From an uncultured Paracoccaceae bacterium (GTDB lineage Bacteria > Pseudomonadota > Alphaproteobacteria > Rhodobacterales > Rhodobacteraceae): a stretch of DNA of 40,410 bases. The first letter of the stretch is position 1. Each line of letters starts with the position of its first letter. The position numbers and the translations under genes are program-made. Positions 8,758 to 19,352 of the stretch are shown here, piece by piece. The notes under the pieces were generated by a model. The model did no database searches. It was not told where the DNA came from and worked only from the letters and a program-made list of their open reading frames with translations. The stretch covers positions 1 to 40,410 of the forward strand of contig CAKZOU010000028.1 of assembly GCA_937138255.1 (NCBI GenBank). Direction: 5' to 3'.

Positions 8758-9360
8758 CAGCCGCCCCAACCGGCCACCTCTGCCAGCTCGGGCACAAGCC
8801 GGTCGATCTGGTCCTGATAGCTATCCGCCAGCGCCCTCAGATTGCCGCCGGCCCCGCCATGAGCGAGAAGGTTGATGTGCTCAAAGGGATCGCTCTCGCT
8901 TTCGTAGAGTTCCTCGCCACCGTTCCAATAGCAGCTATAGCGATGGGTTTTGCTCCGCAGTGAAAAGGCGACGCGGCCGCTATCGGGCACGCCTTTTTCC
9001 CATTTACCCCAAACCGAAAGGACCGGATCTTTGCGCTGCCATTTCTCACCTGCAAAGACTGGTGAAAGGTCTTCGCCAGCCAGACGGTGTTTGGGGCGCG
9101 CGCCCGACAGGCTGCACAGGGTCGGATAGTGATCCGACCAGAACTGGAAATTGGTGTAGACCCCCGGTCTGCCACGGCGCCTGCCTAAAAAGTGTTGCGG
9201 TGCGAGAGGGTGAACAGGCTGGAACCGTCGCATAGGCATTTCGAAAGACTATTCCCCGCGCTGCAAGCCGGTTGAGGTTGGGGGTAAGCACTTGTGGATG
9301 GCCGCCGAGCGGCTCAATCCAGTCGTTGAGATCTTCAATCGAGGCAAAAAGGAAGTTCAT
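8757..9360 (-). pseudogene. remnant of a type I sulfatase, frameshifted and internally deleted
   Basis: The first part (from the ATG at 9360) reads as a normal sulfatase N terminus: MNFLFASIEDLNDW, LTPNLNRLAARG and the formylglycine motif CSPSR near residue 49. The frame then breaks in a run of five C on the plus strand (9161-9165). Dropping one base restores TGVYTNFQFW and continues in the second frame as DHYPTLCSLSG, LAGEDLSPVFAG and a typical sulfatase C terminus ending near ESDPFEHINLL. Joined, the remnant is about 200 codons, whereas family members have roughly 450-550. The central catalytic part between FQFW and the DHYPTL segment is missing, so the gene is dead even if the frameshift were a read error. 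Confidence 0.85.
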
Positions 9361-9515
9361 GACGCGAGCCTAGCGAGAAGGTTTGACCCCGCTCAGAGGC
9401 TTCGCGCCGCAGCGGCGCAAGGGCGAAAAAGCGATCGAAATATTCCATACCTACTTTGAATGCTTGATGCCGACCCCCATTGCATCTTATCACGCGGGCC
9501 AATTACTCTTGGAAT

Positions 9516-9527
9516 GTTACCGCTATC
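9516..9527 (+). promoter_or_regulatory. weak LacI-type half-symmetric site before glk
   Basis: GTTACCGCTATC differs at two positions from the perfect GTTAGCGCTAAC palindrome in front of zwf. It lies directly before the glk ribosome-binding site, downstream of a possible TTGATG-N18-TATCAC promoter (9464-9493). A shared sugar-responsive repressor is possible, but the symmetry here is only 4 of 6 positions per half. Confidence 0.25.
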
Positions 9528-9536
9528 GGAGGTCGC

Positions 9537-10511
9537 ATGGCGCACCCGGCAAATTCTCTCCTGCTTGTTGCCGATATCGGCGGGACCAACACCCGTGTTG
9601 CGCTTGCCGAAGGGCGGCAGATCCTGCCGGACACGATCCGTCGCTATAGCAATGCCGAGTTCCCCGGCCTTGAGAGCGTGTTGCGCCGTTATATCGAAGA
9701 CGAAGGCGGTGTAGATCCCAGGGCCGCCTGTGTGGCTGTGGCTGGCCCTGTGCGCGACGGGCGTGCGACGCTGACCAACCTCGACTGGACCATCGACAAG
9801 ACTACTCTGATGCGCGCCACGCGGGCCGAGACTGTCGCGATCCTGAATGACCTTCAGGCGCAGGGACACGCGCTAGGGCATCTGGATCCCGCCGTGATTC
9901 GTCCGATTCTTGCCGGTCCCGGCGTCCAGGCCCATGCCGCGCGGCTTGTCATAGGGGTAGGAACCGGGTTCAACGCCGCTCCGGTCTTTGAAACGGCAAA
10001 CGGCCGTCTCGTGCCGCCGTCGGAAGCGGGCCACGCCAATCTGCCGATCAGGACCGACGCGGATTTGCGTCTGTGCCGCTATGTCGAGACAGCGCACGGC
10101 TTTCCGGGCGTCGAGGACGTCTTGTCGGGCCGTGGCCTTGAGCGTGCCTATGCTTGGCTCAGCGACGAAGCCGGTGATCCGCGCGAACGGTCGGCCCAAC
10201 AGATCATGGAAAGCTGCGCCGACGGACAGGACGAACGCGCGATCGAGGCGGCGCGGATCTTTACCCGCATCTTGGGAACGGTCGCCGGAAATCTGGCCCT
10301 GATCCAGTTGCCCTTTGGCGGCATATTTCTTGTCGGCGGGGTCTCTCGGGCCTTTGCCCCCTATCTTGAACGCTTTGGGTTTGGCGAAGCCTTCCGCGAC
10401 AAGGGCCGTTTTGCCGGTTTCATGAGCAATTTTTCGGTTTCGGTTGTCGAAGACGATTATGCCGCTCTGACCGGTTCGGCCGCCCATCTGGTTGACCTTT
10501 TAGGGGCCTAG
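9537..10511 (+). CDS. glk: glucokinase
   Basis: 324 residues of the bacterial Glk family: phosphate-1 loop VADIGGTNTRVAL, AVAGPVRDGRATLTNLDW with the sugar-binding region, LNDLQAQGH with the catalytic Asp, GVGTGFNAAPVF, and SEAGHANLPIRT. It phosphorylates glucose to glucose-6-phosphate, feeding the zwf-pgl-pgi genes 12 kb downstream. The ATG at 9537 is chosen because GGAGG lies four bases upstream; the ATG at 9480 has none. Its TAG shares the CTAG at 10508-10511 with the cckA stop on the other strand. Confidence 0.92.
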   Translation: MAHPANSLLLVADIGGTNTRVALAEGRQILPDTIRRYSNAEFPGLESVLRRYIEDEGGVDPRAACVAVAGPVRDGRATLTNLDWTIDKTTLMRATRAETVAILNDLQAQGHALGHLDPAVIRPILAGPGVQAHAARLVIGVGTGFNAAPVFETANGRLVPPSEAGHANLPIRTDADLRLCRYVETAHGFPGVEDVLSGRGLERAYAWLSDEAGDPRERSAQQIMESCADGQDERAIEAARIFTRILGTVAGNLALIQLPFGGIFLVGGVSRAFAPYLERFGFGEAFRDKGRFAGFMSNFSVSVVEDDYAALTGSAAHLVDLLGA

Positions 10512-12802
10512 CTTCCCGCCAGTTGCGCCGCCACGGTTTCCACCAGATCGTTGAGTGAGAACGGTTTCGGCAGAAAGACAGAGTTGGCGATCAAGGCCTG
10601 ATGCTCGCCAAAGGCCTCTTCGGCATAGCCCGACACGAACACCACCCCCGTACCGGGACGCTCTTTGAGCGCCTCGCGGACCCTTGTCGGGCCGTCTTTT
10701 CCGGGCATGATCACATCGGTCACAAAGATATCGACCCTCATTCCCGGGTCTTTGAGCAACTCAAGGGCCGCCTCCGCGTTTTCCGCCTCGAAAACGGTAT
10801 GGCCCTTCAGCCGCAGCGCTCGTGCAGCAAACGCGCGGACGGGCGCTTCATCTTCAACCAGAAGGATGACCCCGTGATCTGGGCCTGAACGATCTGCGGG
10901 CCGGGGAGCGATCGGAAGCACCGCCGCGGCAGGCTCGACGGGGGCGAGATGCGCCGGGAAGTACAGGGTAAAGATGGTGCTGCGGCCCTCCTCGCTGTCG
11001 ACAAAGATGAAACCGCCGGTCTGTTTTACGATGCCATAGGCTGTCGAAAGCCCAAGGCCGGTCCCTTCGCCTGTGCGCTTAGTTGTGTAGAAGGGTTCAA
11101 AGATCTTCGGGATCTTGTCTGCCGGTATGCCGTGCCCTTCATCGGCCAGCTTCACCAAAACATAGTCGCCGGCCGGAACACTCGCTCGATCACGTTCGAT
11201 GGGTCGTTTGAGTGTAAGGTTTTCTGTCTCGATAATGATCTCGCCCCCCGACGGCATCGCATCGCGCGCGTTGACCACAAGGTTCATAATCACCTGCTCG
11301 AGTTGCCGTTTGTCGGCTCTGATTGGCAGAAGATCGGGATCGTGATTGAGCGTCAGCCTGACTTTTTCTCCGACGAGCCGGTTCAAAAGATGGGTCAGAT
11401 CCGCAAGCGTGTCACGCAGATCAAGCACCTCGGGGCGCAGGTTCTGCTTGCGGGAAAACGCCAGAAGTTGCCCCACCAGAGCGGCCGCGCGATTGGAATT
11501 CTGATGGATCTGAATCAGATCGGAATAGTCCTGATCCTCGCGGTCATGGCGGAGCAGAAGCAGATCGCAATGACCCGAAATCGCGGTAAGAAGATTGTTG
11601 AAATCATGGGCAACCCCGCCAGCAAGCTGGCCGATGGCCTGCATCTTCTGGCTCTGAACAAATTGTGCTTCAAGCGACTTGAACTCTGTCATGTCACTCA
11701 GAACCGCGATCAAGTGAGGATCCTTCGAATCCCCAGCTGGCTTGAGTATGATCTGCACGAAGAGCTCTGGGCCGTCACCGTGACTGCGTAGGAATTGCTT
11801 GTCACCAGAAGATTGGCCCCTGCCGATCTCCTCAAGCCAGTCGATGATAGGACGACCAAGCCCCTCAAAAAGATCCGAAAGCCGGGCATTTGGGCCCATC
11901 TCACGCTGAACCAATCCCCGTGCGGCCCGGTTCGAAGCGAGTATCTCTCCGCTGCGGGCTATCTTGAGCAGCGGCACCGGCAGCTCTTCGATGACGGACC
12001 ATGATTCCGGCATCGGCGCTCCTGGCGATGTGGACGGAAAGAAGGCGATATTGCTTCCACCACCCGCTGTCTCGCGAACCCAGACCGCAACCTCGATGGC
12101 CCCAAGCCCAGACCTAAGCCTGTGTGTCGCACCGGCACGCAAAGGCAAGTCTTCGAACACATCTTCCAGAGTTATCGCATCACTTCCGATCAACTGACGT
12201 GCCGGGTCGTTGGTTTGAAGGATCGAACCCTCAGGGCCTGCGAAGATCGTCGGAATACCAGGGTCCGATACGCTGTTGGACAGTTCCTCAAGCCGCCAGA
12301 GGATGCGATCCGCACCCACGACTCGCGCCGATAGATTTAGTCGAGCACGGCGGGTCGTGAAGGTTTCGTCGGCCCGACCTGATTGTTTCGCCTTGTCTTG
12401 CAAACGGTGTTGAACCGCTCCGGGATTGGCAAGAAGCCGCGTCAGGGCCTGTTCCACCCTCGCCCCCCCCGACAAGTCCAATTTGCCCGCAGCTTCGTTT
12501 TGAAACAGGATGCGACCATCGTTGTCGGCAAGCATGACCAAAGCCTTGTCACCCGCAAAGAGCGAAGCGGCGAGCCTTACCAACAGACGCCCCCGTCGCG
12601 CCGACCAGATCGATCGAACCTGTTCATAGCCGGCAACTGAAATCAACATGACACCAAAGATGCCCAGCCCAAGTTTTTGCCAAAGCGGCGCCACCGAAAC
12701 CGCGAGCAGAAAAGCTAGAATTCCAGACAAAATTGCTATCAACGGCGCGGCCCCGGATGATCGAGGCGTAGCGTTTCTTCGATAAAGCTGCGTCAAACTC
12801 AT
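10508..12802 (-). CDS. cckA: hybrid sensor histidine kinase CckA
   Basis: About 764 residues. Two N-terminal membrane helices (about residues 18-37 and 45-60) are followed by two PAS-like regions (about 85-170 and 265-375). Next come the HisKA domain with GGVAHDFNNLL (phosphoacceptor His near 399), an HATPase domain with NLVVNARDAM and GTGLGLSTAYGIVKQTGGFI, and a C-terminal receiver with VEDEAPVR and FVTDVIMP. This architecture and the GIVKQTGGFIF segment are those of CckA, the bifunctional kinase/phosphatase that feeds ChpT, CtrA and CpdR and controls cell cycle, motility or gene-transfer-agent output in alphaproteobacteria. Neither chpT nor ctrA is in the window. A CtrA-like box lies 40 bases upstream. 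Confidence 0.92.
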   Translation of the reverse strand: MSLTQLYRRNATPRSSGAAPLIAILSGILAFLLAVSVAPLWQKLGLGIFGVMLISVAGYEQVRSIWSARRGRLLVRLAASLFAGDKALVMLADNDGRILFQNEAAGKLDLSGGARVEQALTRLLANPGAVQHRLQDKAKQSGRADETFTTRRARLNLSARVVGADRILWRLEELSNSVSDPGIPTIFAGPEGSILQTNDPARQLIGSDAITLEDVFEDLPLRAGATHRLRSGLGAIEVAVWVRETAGGGSNIAFFPSTSPGAPMPESWSVIEELPVPLLKIARSGEILASNRAARGLVQREMGPNARLSDLFEGLGRPIIDWLEEIGRGQSSGDKQFLRSHGDGPELFVQIILKPAGDSKDPHLIAVLSDMTEFKSLEAQFVQSQKMQAIGQLAGGVAHDFNNLLTAISGHCDLLLLRHDREDQDYSDLIQIHQNSNRAAALVGQLLAFSRKQNLRPEVLDLRDTLADLTHLLNRLVGEKVRLTLNHDPDLLPIRADKRQLEQVIMNLVVNARDAMPSGGEIIIETENLTLKRPIERDRASVPAGDYVLVKLADEGHGIPADKIPKIFEPFYTTKRTGEGTGLGLSTAYGIVKQTGGFIFVDSEEGRSTIFTLYFPAHLAPVEPAAAVLPIAPRPADRSGPDHGVILLVEDEAPVRAFAARALRLKGHTVFEAENAEAALELLKDPGMRVDIFVTDVIMPGKDGPTRVREALKERPGTGVVFVSGYAEEAFGEHQALIANSVFLPKPFSLNDLVETVAAQLAGS

Positions 12803-12841
12803 CCCGGAAGACCCCAATCCTGCAGATCTTTGTCGGGAGAG

Positions 12842-12860
12842 ATGGTTAATTTTTGCCTAA
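12842..12860 (-). promoter_or_regulatory. candidate CtrA box upstream of cckA
   Basis: On the minus strand this reads TTAG-N7-TTAACCAT, compared with the CtrA consensus TTAA-N7-TTAA(C). Seven of the eight core bases match, and the CCAT extension of the right half is present. It lies 40 bases before the cckA start, where CtrA could regulate the gene for its own activating kinase. Confidence 0.5.
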
Positions 12861-12918
12861 ATCTCTCCAAACCTCGTCCGAGCTTAAAGAAACCAAAATC
12901 TTTTGCAACTTAAGGTTG

Positions 12919-14085
12919 CTATCCGGAAAGAAGCAGATTGAGAAAGAACCCGTCCCCAAGAGGTCCGGGCAGAAACTCATGCGAACGAACGTTTTCAAAC
13001 TTCCGATTCCGCGCAACAAATGCCTCGATCTGGTCTTCGTTTTCAATCCGAAGGATCGAGCAGGTGGCATAGGCCAGATAGCCGCCTGGACGAACCAGCT
13101 TGGCGGCTTTCTCAAGAACGTCCCGCTGGATTTCACGAAGCTCGCCCAAACGCTCCGGTGTCAGGGTCCATTTAGCTTCTGGTGTTCGCCGCCATGTGCC
13201 GCTGCCGCTGCACGGTGCATCCACAAATACAAGATCGTATTCCTTTGCAAGGGCTTGCGGGTCATTCCTTACAAATATTCCTACGCCCGCGCGCGCCGCA
13301 CGTTCGGGGATATCTTTCATCCGAGCCGGTGCAATATCGTGGGCATCGACCGCATAGCCCATGTCAGCGAGGGCAAGGGATTTCCCCCCGCCACCGGCGC
13401 AATAGTCGAGCGCACTCGCACCTCCCGCCGGATCTGGCAATGCGAGAACCGCGGCTTGCGAAGAGGCATCCTGAAGTTCGACAAAGCCACCGAAATATGC
13501 CGAAGAGTTCATAATCTTTCTTGCGTTTTCTGTAACTTCCAACGCAGTCTTCACCTTCGGATGAGGTCGGGTCACAATGCCTTCAGAGAGCAACATGGCG
13601 GCCGCGTTCTCGCGGCTTCCCCGGCGCAGAGCGACCCTTAGCCAGACCGGCGCACGGCTTCGCAGCGCGTCGCAGGTCGCTTCGGCTTCGTCTTTGCCCA
13701 TTTGTTGGGTCAGTAACTCATAGAGCCAATCAGGCATATCGAGGGCCTCGGCCCCGACTTCTGGCGCCCGGCAAGCGGCTTGCTCAGCCGCAGAAATGGC
13801 CGCTGGGGCGTGGCCTAATCCAGAAAATATGTCAGAAAGATCTGCGTTTGCGGCCCGAAGCTCACCTATCATCAGGCCGCGCCCTGTTTCGCCACCGCCC
13901 AAAGCCGCGAACGACCGGCGGCAGCGCAGCGCGTCGAACACATGATCGCGGATCGCGGCGCGGTCCTTGGCGCCGGCAAAGCGCGAGCGGCGCGCCCAGT
14001 TGGTCAGCGCCTTCTCGGCGGCGCTGCCCGCAAGGATTTCGTCCAGAATCTCGATGGCGGCAGAAACCCGCGCTGCCGGGGTCAC
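12919..14085 (-). CDS. rsmB: 16S rRNA (cytosine-C5)-methyltransferase, RsmB-like
   Basis: 388 residues of the RsmB/NOP family, which makes m5C967 in 16S rRNA. An N-terminal NusB-like helical part precedes the SAM fold: ALDYCAGGGGKSLALAD, FVDAPCSGSGTWRRTP (motif IV Cys) and LAYATCSILRIEN (motif VI nucleophile Cys). The start is a GTG overlapping the upstream SDR stop as GTGA. Base composition shifts inside the gene: the 3' part is clearly AT-richer than the 5' part (for example 30 of 60 G+C at 12961-13020 against 42 of 60 at 13921-13980), hinting at a recombined segment. Confidence 0.88.
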   Translation of the reverse strand: MTPAARVSAAIEILDEILAGSAAEKALTNWARRSRFAGAKDRAAIRDHVFDALRCRRSFAALGGGETGRGLMIGELRAANADLSDIFSGLGHAPAAISAAEQAACRAPEVGAEALDMPDWLYELLTQQMGKDEAEATCDALRSRAPVWLRVALRRGSRENAAAMLLSEGIVTRPHPKVKTALEVTENARKIMNSSAYFGGFVELQDASSQAAVLALPDPAGGASALDYCAGGGGKSLALADMGYAVDAHDIAPARMKDIPERAARAGVGIFVRNDPQALAKEYDLVFVDAPCSGSGTWRRTPEAKWTLTPERLGELREIQRDVLEKAAKLVRPGGYLAYATCSILRIENEDQIEAFVARNRKFENVRSHEFLPGPLGDGFFLNLLLSG

Positions 14086-14821
14086 GCCTTTGTCTCCTGA
14101 AGCGTGTTGGCCCCGTCGACGACGATCATCGCTCCATTGACATAACTCGCGCCTTCCGAGGCAAGGAAGGCCACGACAGCGGCCACTTCGTCCGGCGTTC
14201 CGGCGCGGCCTTGCGGCGTCGCCGCGGCGGCCCGCAGTTCCGCCTCGGTCGAGGCTTCGGTCGCGATCCAGCCCGGCAGGACAGCATTGACCGTCACCCC
14301 CGCCCGCGCCACTTCAAGCGCAAGGCCACGGGTCATGCCGGTCATTGCCGCCTTCGCCGCGCTATAGGCGGTGTCGCCCACGTTCGAAACGACGGGCCCC
14401 GTCACCGAGGCCATCATCACGATCCGGCCATAGCCCGCCGCCACCATGTCGGGCAGGAAGGCGCGGGTCGTCAGAACCGCTGTGTCGAGGCTCAGTGCCA
14501 TCGCCCGCGCCCATTCCGAGGGCGGCAGGTCGAGGAAGCGGCGGGTATCGGCGGGGGCGGCCACCGTGCCCATTCCGGCGTTGTTGACGAGGATCTGCAC
14601 CGGCCCCACGGCCTCGCGCAGCGCCGCCACCTGCACGGCATCGGTCAGATCTGCGATATGGCCCGTGGCCTTGAGGCCCTCGGCCATCAGCTCAGCCGCC
14701 CGCTCGTGGATGCGATCCGTCGTCGAAACCAGCGCCACCTCGCACCCCGCACGCCCAAGAGCGCGGGCCACGGCCATGCCGATCCCGCCCTTCGCGCCTG
14801 CGCCGGTGACAAGCGCCCGCA

Positions 14822-14822
<1 letters not shown>
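14082..14822 (-). CDS. SDR family NAD(P)-dependent oxidoreductase
   Basis: 246-residue classical short-chain dehydrogenase resembling 3-oxoacyl-ACP reductases. The cofactor motif TGAGAKGGIG, the structural NNAG, the catalytic Ser in MMASVTGP and YSAAK are all in order, with PGWIAT after it. The substrate cannot be read from sequence. It overlaps guaB by one base (TGATG) and rsmB by four (GTGA), so the three are made from one message even though the functions look unrelated. Confidence 0.88.
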
Positions 14823-16312
<1,490 letters not shown>

Positions 16313-16410
16313 TCACGGGTCCGGCACGGGCGCAAGCAAGAAGTGACCATCCCCGCTTGCATAGGCGATTTGACGCGGCATATTCACGCCAACCGCTGAA
16401 AGGGGCCGAA

Positions 16411-17109
16411 ATGCGCGTTGCGATCGTCGAGAATACCAAAATCAGTCATTTGGGTCAGGTCGGCGTGGCTTTGGCCGAGGCGGGTGTGATGATCGAGGTT
16501 TTCCGCCCCTACCTCGACGGCATCTTGCCCGACCCACAGGGCGATTACGTCGGCCTCGTGGTCTTTGGCGGCGAGCAGAGCGCGGTGGACGATGCGCTCC
16601 ACCCGTATCTCCCCGCCCTCGCCCGCGAGATGCGCGCTTTTGACGAGGCGGGCCGCGCGGTCCTTGGCATCTGCCTCGGCGCGCAGCTTCTGGCGCGGGC
16701 TTGGGGCGCGGCCAACCATGTAGGCACCTCGCGGGAGTTTGGCTGGCAAACCATCGAGACCACGGATTCTGCCGCCGACGATCCTGTCCTGTGTAGCGTC
16801 CCGCGCGGTTTCGCCTCGTTCCAGTGGCACTCCGATCACTACGACCTGCCGCAGGGCGCCACCCGCCTCGCCGCCAATGCGGCGGCCGAGAATCAAGCCT
16901 TCCGCGTGGGCAACCGCTCCTGGGGAATGCAGTTCCATTTCGAAGTGAGCCGCGCCGTTGCCGCCGCCTGGAACAGGCGCTTTCCGAAGGAGGTCGAGGC
17001 GCGGCACCCCGGATGGCTGGCGGAATTCGACCGCCTCGCTGCCCGCCATGCCCCCGCCTCTGATGCCGCGGGCCTTGCCGTTGCGCGGGCGTGGGTCGCC
17101 CAGCTATAG
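16411..17109 (+). CDS. class I glutamine amidotransferase (GMP-synthase-like domain protein)
   Basis: 232 residues, a stand-alone GATase1 domain. GVVFGGEQSAVDD-like turn, nucleophile elbow GICLGAQLLA (Cys near residue 92) and WGMQFHFEVS supply the Cys-His-Glu triad. It releases ammonia from glutamine or hydrolyses a gamma-glutamyl amide; stand-alone members include gamma-glutamyl-polyamine or aminobutyrate hydrolases. AAGGGG lies before the ATG at 16411. It diverges from guaB, which might suggest a link with purine metabolism, but no synthetase domain is attached, so this is uncertain. Confidence 0.82.
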   Translation: MRVAIVENTKISHLGQVGVALAEAGVMIEVFRPYLDGILPDPQGDYVGLVVFGGEQSAVDDALHPYLPALAREMRAFDEAGRAVLGICLGAQLLARAWGAANHVGTSREFGWQTIETTDSAADDPVLCSVPRGFASFQWHSDHYDLPQGATRLAANAAAENQAFRVGNRSWGMQFHFEVSRAVAAAWNRRFPKEVEARHPGWLAEFDRLAARHAPASDAAGLAVARAWVAQL

Positions 17110-17206
17110 CCCGCAAAGCCGGAACCAGCGCATCAAGTGACGCAAAGCCGCCTTCGCCCCCGAAATCTCCCAGTATTCTGAAAACGTTGCAACAGTCAGG
17201 CCCGCC

Positions 17207-19243
17207 ATGAGCACCGATCCCCTCGTGATTTTCACCCCCTCGGGCAAACGGGGGCATTTCCCCGTCGGCACGCCGATTCTGACCGCCGCACGACAGCTTG
17301 GCGTCGATCTCGATTCCGTCTGCGGTGGGCGCGGCATCTGCTCGAAATGCCAGATCACGCCCTCCTACGGCGAGTTTCCCAAGCACGGCGTCACAGTCGC
17401 GGGCGACGCCCTGAGCGAATGGAATTCCGTCGAAGACCGCTACGACCGTATCCGCGGCCTGCCCAAAGGCCGCCGCCTAGGCTGTCAGGCCACGGTTCAA
17501 GGCGATGTGGTGATCGACGTGCCACCCGAAAGCCAGGTCCACCGGCAGGTCGTGCGCAAGGCCGCCACGGCGCGCGACATCATCATGGCCCCGGCCACCC
17601 ACCTTTACTACGTCGAGGTGCAAGAGCCCGATATGCACGAGCCCTCGGGCGATTTCGAGCGCCTGAAGGACGCCTTGCGCACCCAGTGGCAGATCGAAGG
17701 CGTCACCGCGCCGATGAACATCCTGCACCGGCTGCAAAAGGCGCTGCGCAAGGGCGAGTGGAAGATCACAATCGCGCTTCACAAAGGCCACCGTGACAGC
17801 GAACACCGGATCCTCGATATCTTCCCCGGCTTCTACGAAGGCCGCATCTACGGTCTCGCCATCGACCTCGGCTCGACCACCATCGCCGCCCACCTGTGCG
17901 ATCTGCGTAACGGCAATGTCATCGCCTCTTCGGGCGTGATGAACCCGCAGATCCGCTTTGGTGAAGATCTGATGAGCCGCGTCTCCTACGCGATGATGAA
18001 CCCCGGCGGCGACAAGGAGATGACCGGCGCAGTCCGCACCGCGCTCAATGCGCTGGCCCAGTCCATCGCCGTCGAGGGCCAGATCGACCCGACCCAGATC
18101 GTCGAGACTGTTTTCGTCTGCAATCCGGTGATGCACCACCTACTCCTCGGCATCGACCCGGTGGAACTTGGCCAAGCCCCCTTTGCGCTTGCCACCTCCG
18201 AGAGCCTCTCGCTTGCGGCAAGCGAGTTGGACCTCACCTCGATCAACGAAAACGCCCGCGTCTTCGTCCTGCCCTGCATCGCCGGCCACGTCGGCGCCGA
18301 TGCCGCCGCGGTCGCGCTCTCGGAAGAGCCCAACAAGTCCGAGGACCTCGTCCTCATCGTCGATGTCGGCACCAATGCCGAAATCCTCTTGGGCAACAAG
18401 ACCCGCGTTCTCGCCTGTTCTTCCCCCACCGGTCCCGCCTTTGAAGGCGCCCAGATCAGCTCAGGCCAGCGGGCCGCCCCCGGCGCCATCGAACGGCTCG
18501 AGATCGACCCCGCAACCAAGGAGCCGCGCTTCAAGGTGATCGGCTCGGATCTCTGGTCCGACGATCCCGCCTTTGTGGATGCGACCGCCGCCACCGGCAT
18601 CACCGGCATCTGCGGCTCCGGCATCATCGAGGCCGTGGCCGAAATGCGCCTCGCGGGCCTTCTCGATGCCCGCGGTCTCATCGGCTCTGCGGAACAAACC
18701 GGCACAGCCCGCTGCCTTCCCGAAGGCCGCACCCATTCCTACCTGATCTGGGATGGCACCGCCTCGGGCGGCCCGCGCATCACCGTCACCCAAGGCGATA
18801 TCCGTGCGATCCAGCTTGCCAAATCGGCGCTCTACGCCGGCGCCCGCCTCCTGATGGACGAGATGGGCGTCGAGACCGTCGATCACGTGGTCCTCGCAGG
18901 CGCCTTCGGGGCCCATATCTCGCCCAAACACGCGATGATCCTCGGCATGATCCCCGATGTCCCCTTGGACAAAGTCCAGTCCGCCGGCAACGCCGCCGGA
19001 ACCGGCGCCCGCATCGCCCTTTGCTCGATCGACGCCCGCGCCCAGATCGAGAGAACAGTGCGCGAGATCACAAAGGTCGAAACCGCGATCGAGCCACGGT
19101 TTCAAGAACATTTCGTCAACGCCAACGCCATCCCCCACGCAACCGACCCCTTCCCCAACCTCAAAGGGATCGTCACCCTGCCGCAGGTGAACTTCAACGC
19201 CAAGACTGATGGCGACGGAGGCCGCCGTCGCCGCCGCGCCTGA
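17207..19243 (+). CDS. RACo-like ATP-dependent corrinoid reactivase (2Fe-2S plus ASKHA ATPase)
   Basis: 678 residues. The N-terminal domain has a plant-type 2Fe-2S motif, CGGRGICSKC plus GRRLGC about 45 residues on. A linker leads to an actin/Hsp70-like ATPase: YGLAIDLGSTTIAAHL near 217, VLIVDVGTNAEILLG near 384, and HVVLAGAFGAHISPKHA near 560. This is the layout of RACo, which reduces inactive Co(II) corrinoid to Co(I) using ATP; RamA instead has C-terminal 4Fe-4S clusters. It should service the corrinoid protein of the MttB/MtgA pathway. The C terminus ends in GGRRRRRA, resembling the tail of the MtgA-like protein. Confidence in role is high; the partner is not in the window. Confidence 0.88.
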   Translation: MSTDPLVIFTPSGKRGHFPVGTPILTAARQLGVDLDSVCGGRGICSKCQITPSYGEFPKHGVTVAGDALSEWNSVEDRYDRIRGLPKGRRLGCQATVQGDVVIDVPPESQVHRQVVRKAATARDIIMAPATHLYYVEVQEPDMHEPSGDFERLKDALRTQWQIEGVTAPMNILHRLQKALRKGEWKITIALHKGHRDSEHRILDIFPGFYEGRIYGLAIDLGSTTIAAHLCDLRNGNVIASSGVMNPQIRFGEDLMSRVSYAMMNPGGDKEMTGAVRTALNALAQSIAVEGQIDPTQIVETVFVCNPVMHHLLLGIDPVELGQAPFALATSESLSLAASELDLTSINENARVFVLPCIAGHVGADAAAVALSEEPNKSEDLVLIVDVGTNAEILLGNKTRVLACSSPTGPAFEGAQISSGQRAAPGAIERLEIDPATKEPRFKVIGSDLWSDDPAFVDATAATGITGICGSGIIEAVAEMRLAGLLDARGLIGSAEQTGTARCLPEGRTHSYLIWDGTASGGPRITVTQGDIRAIQLAKSALYAGARLLMDEMGVETVDHVVLAGAFGAHISPKHAMILGMIPDVPLDKVQSAGNAAGTGARIALCSIDARAQIERTVREITKVETAIEPRFQEHFVNANAIPHATDPFPNLKGIVTLPQVNFNAKTDGDGGRRRRRA

Positions 19244-19290
19244 TCTTCTTTTGGCCGGAAATACTCCGGGGTCCGGGGCGGAGCCCCGGC
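19242..19290 (-). repeat. intergenic repeat copy A
   Basis: Minus-orientation copy of the element with core GGAGTATTT-NN-GGCCAAAAGAA, next to a 7-bp hairpin CCGGGGC-GGA-GCCCCGG at 19273-19289. It lies between the activator gene and tRNA-Gly. Other copies are at 19870, 35074 and 39238. Confidence 0.8.
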
Positions 19291-19313
19291 CTACCTCAAG
19301 GGCGGTTTCCCGC

Positions 19314-19342
19314 TTGACGACCCGCCGCCCCGGCACTATCTC
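19314..19342 (+). promoter_or_regulatory. probable promoter of tRNA-Gly
   Basis: TTGACG at 19314-19319 and TATCTC at 19337-19342 are 17 bases apart, and the tRNA begins 11 bases after the -10 element, the distance expected for a short leader. The -10 is a weak match. Confidence 0.45.
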
Positions 19343-19352
19343 CAAGATCATC

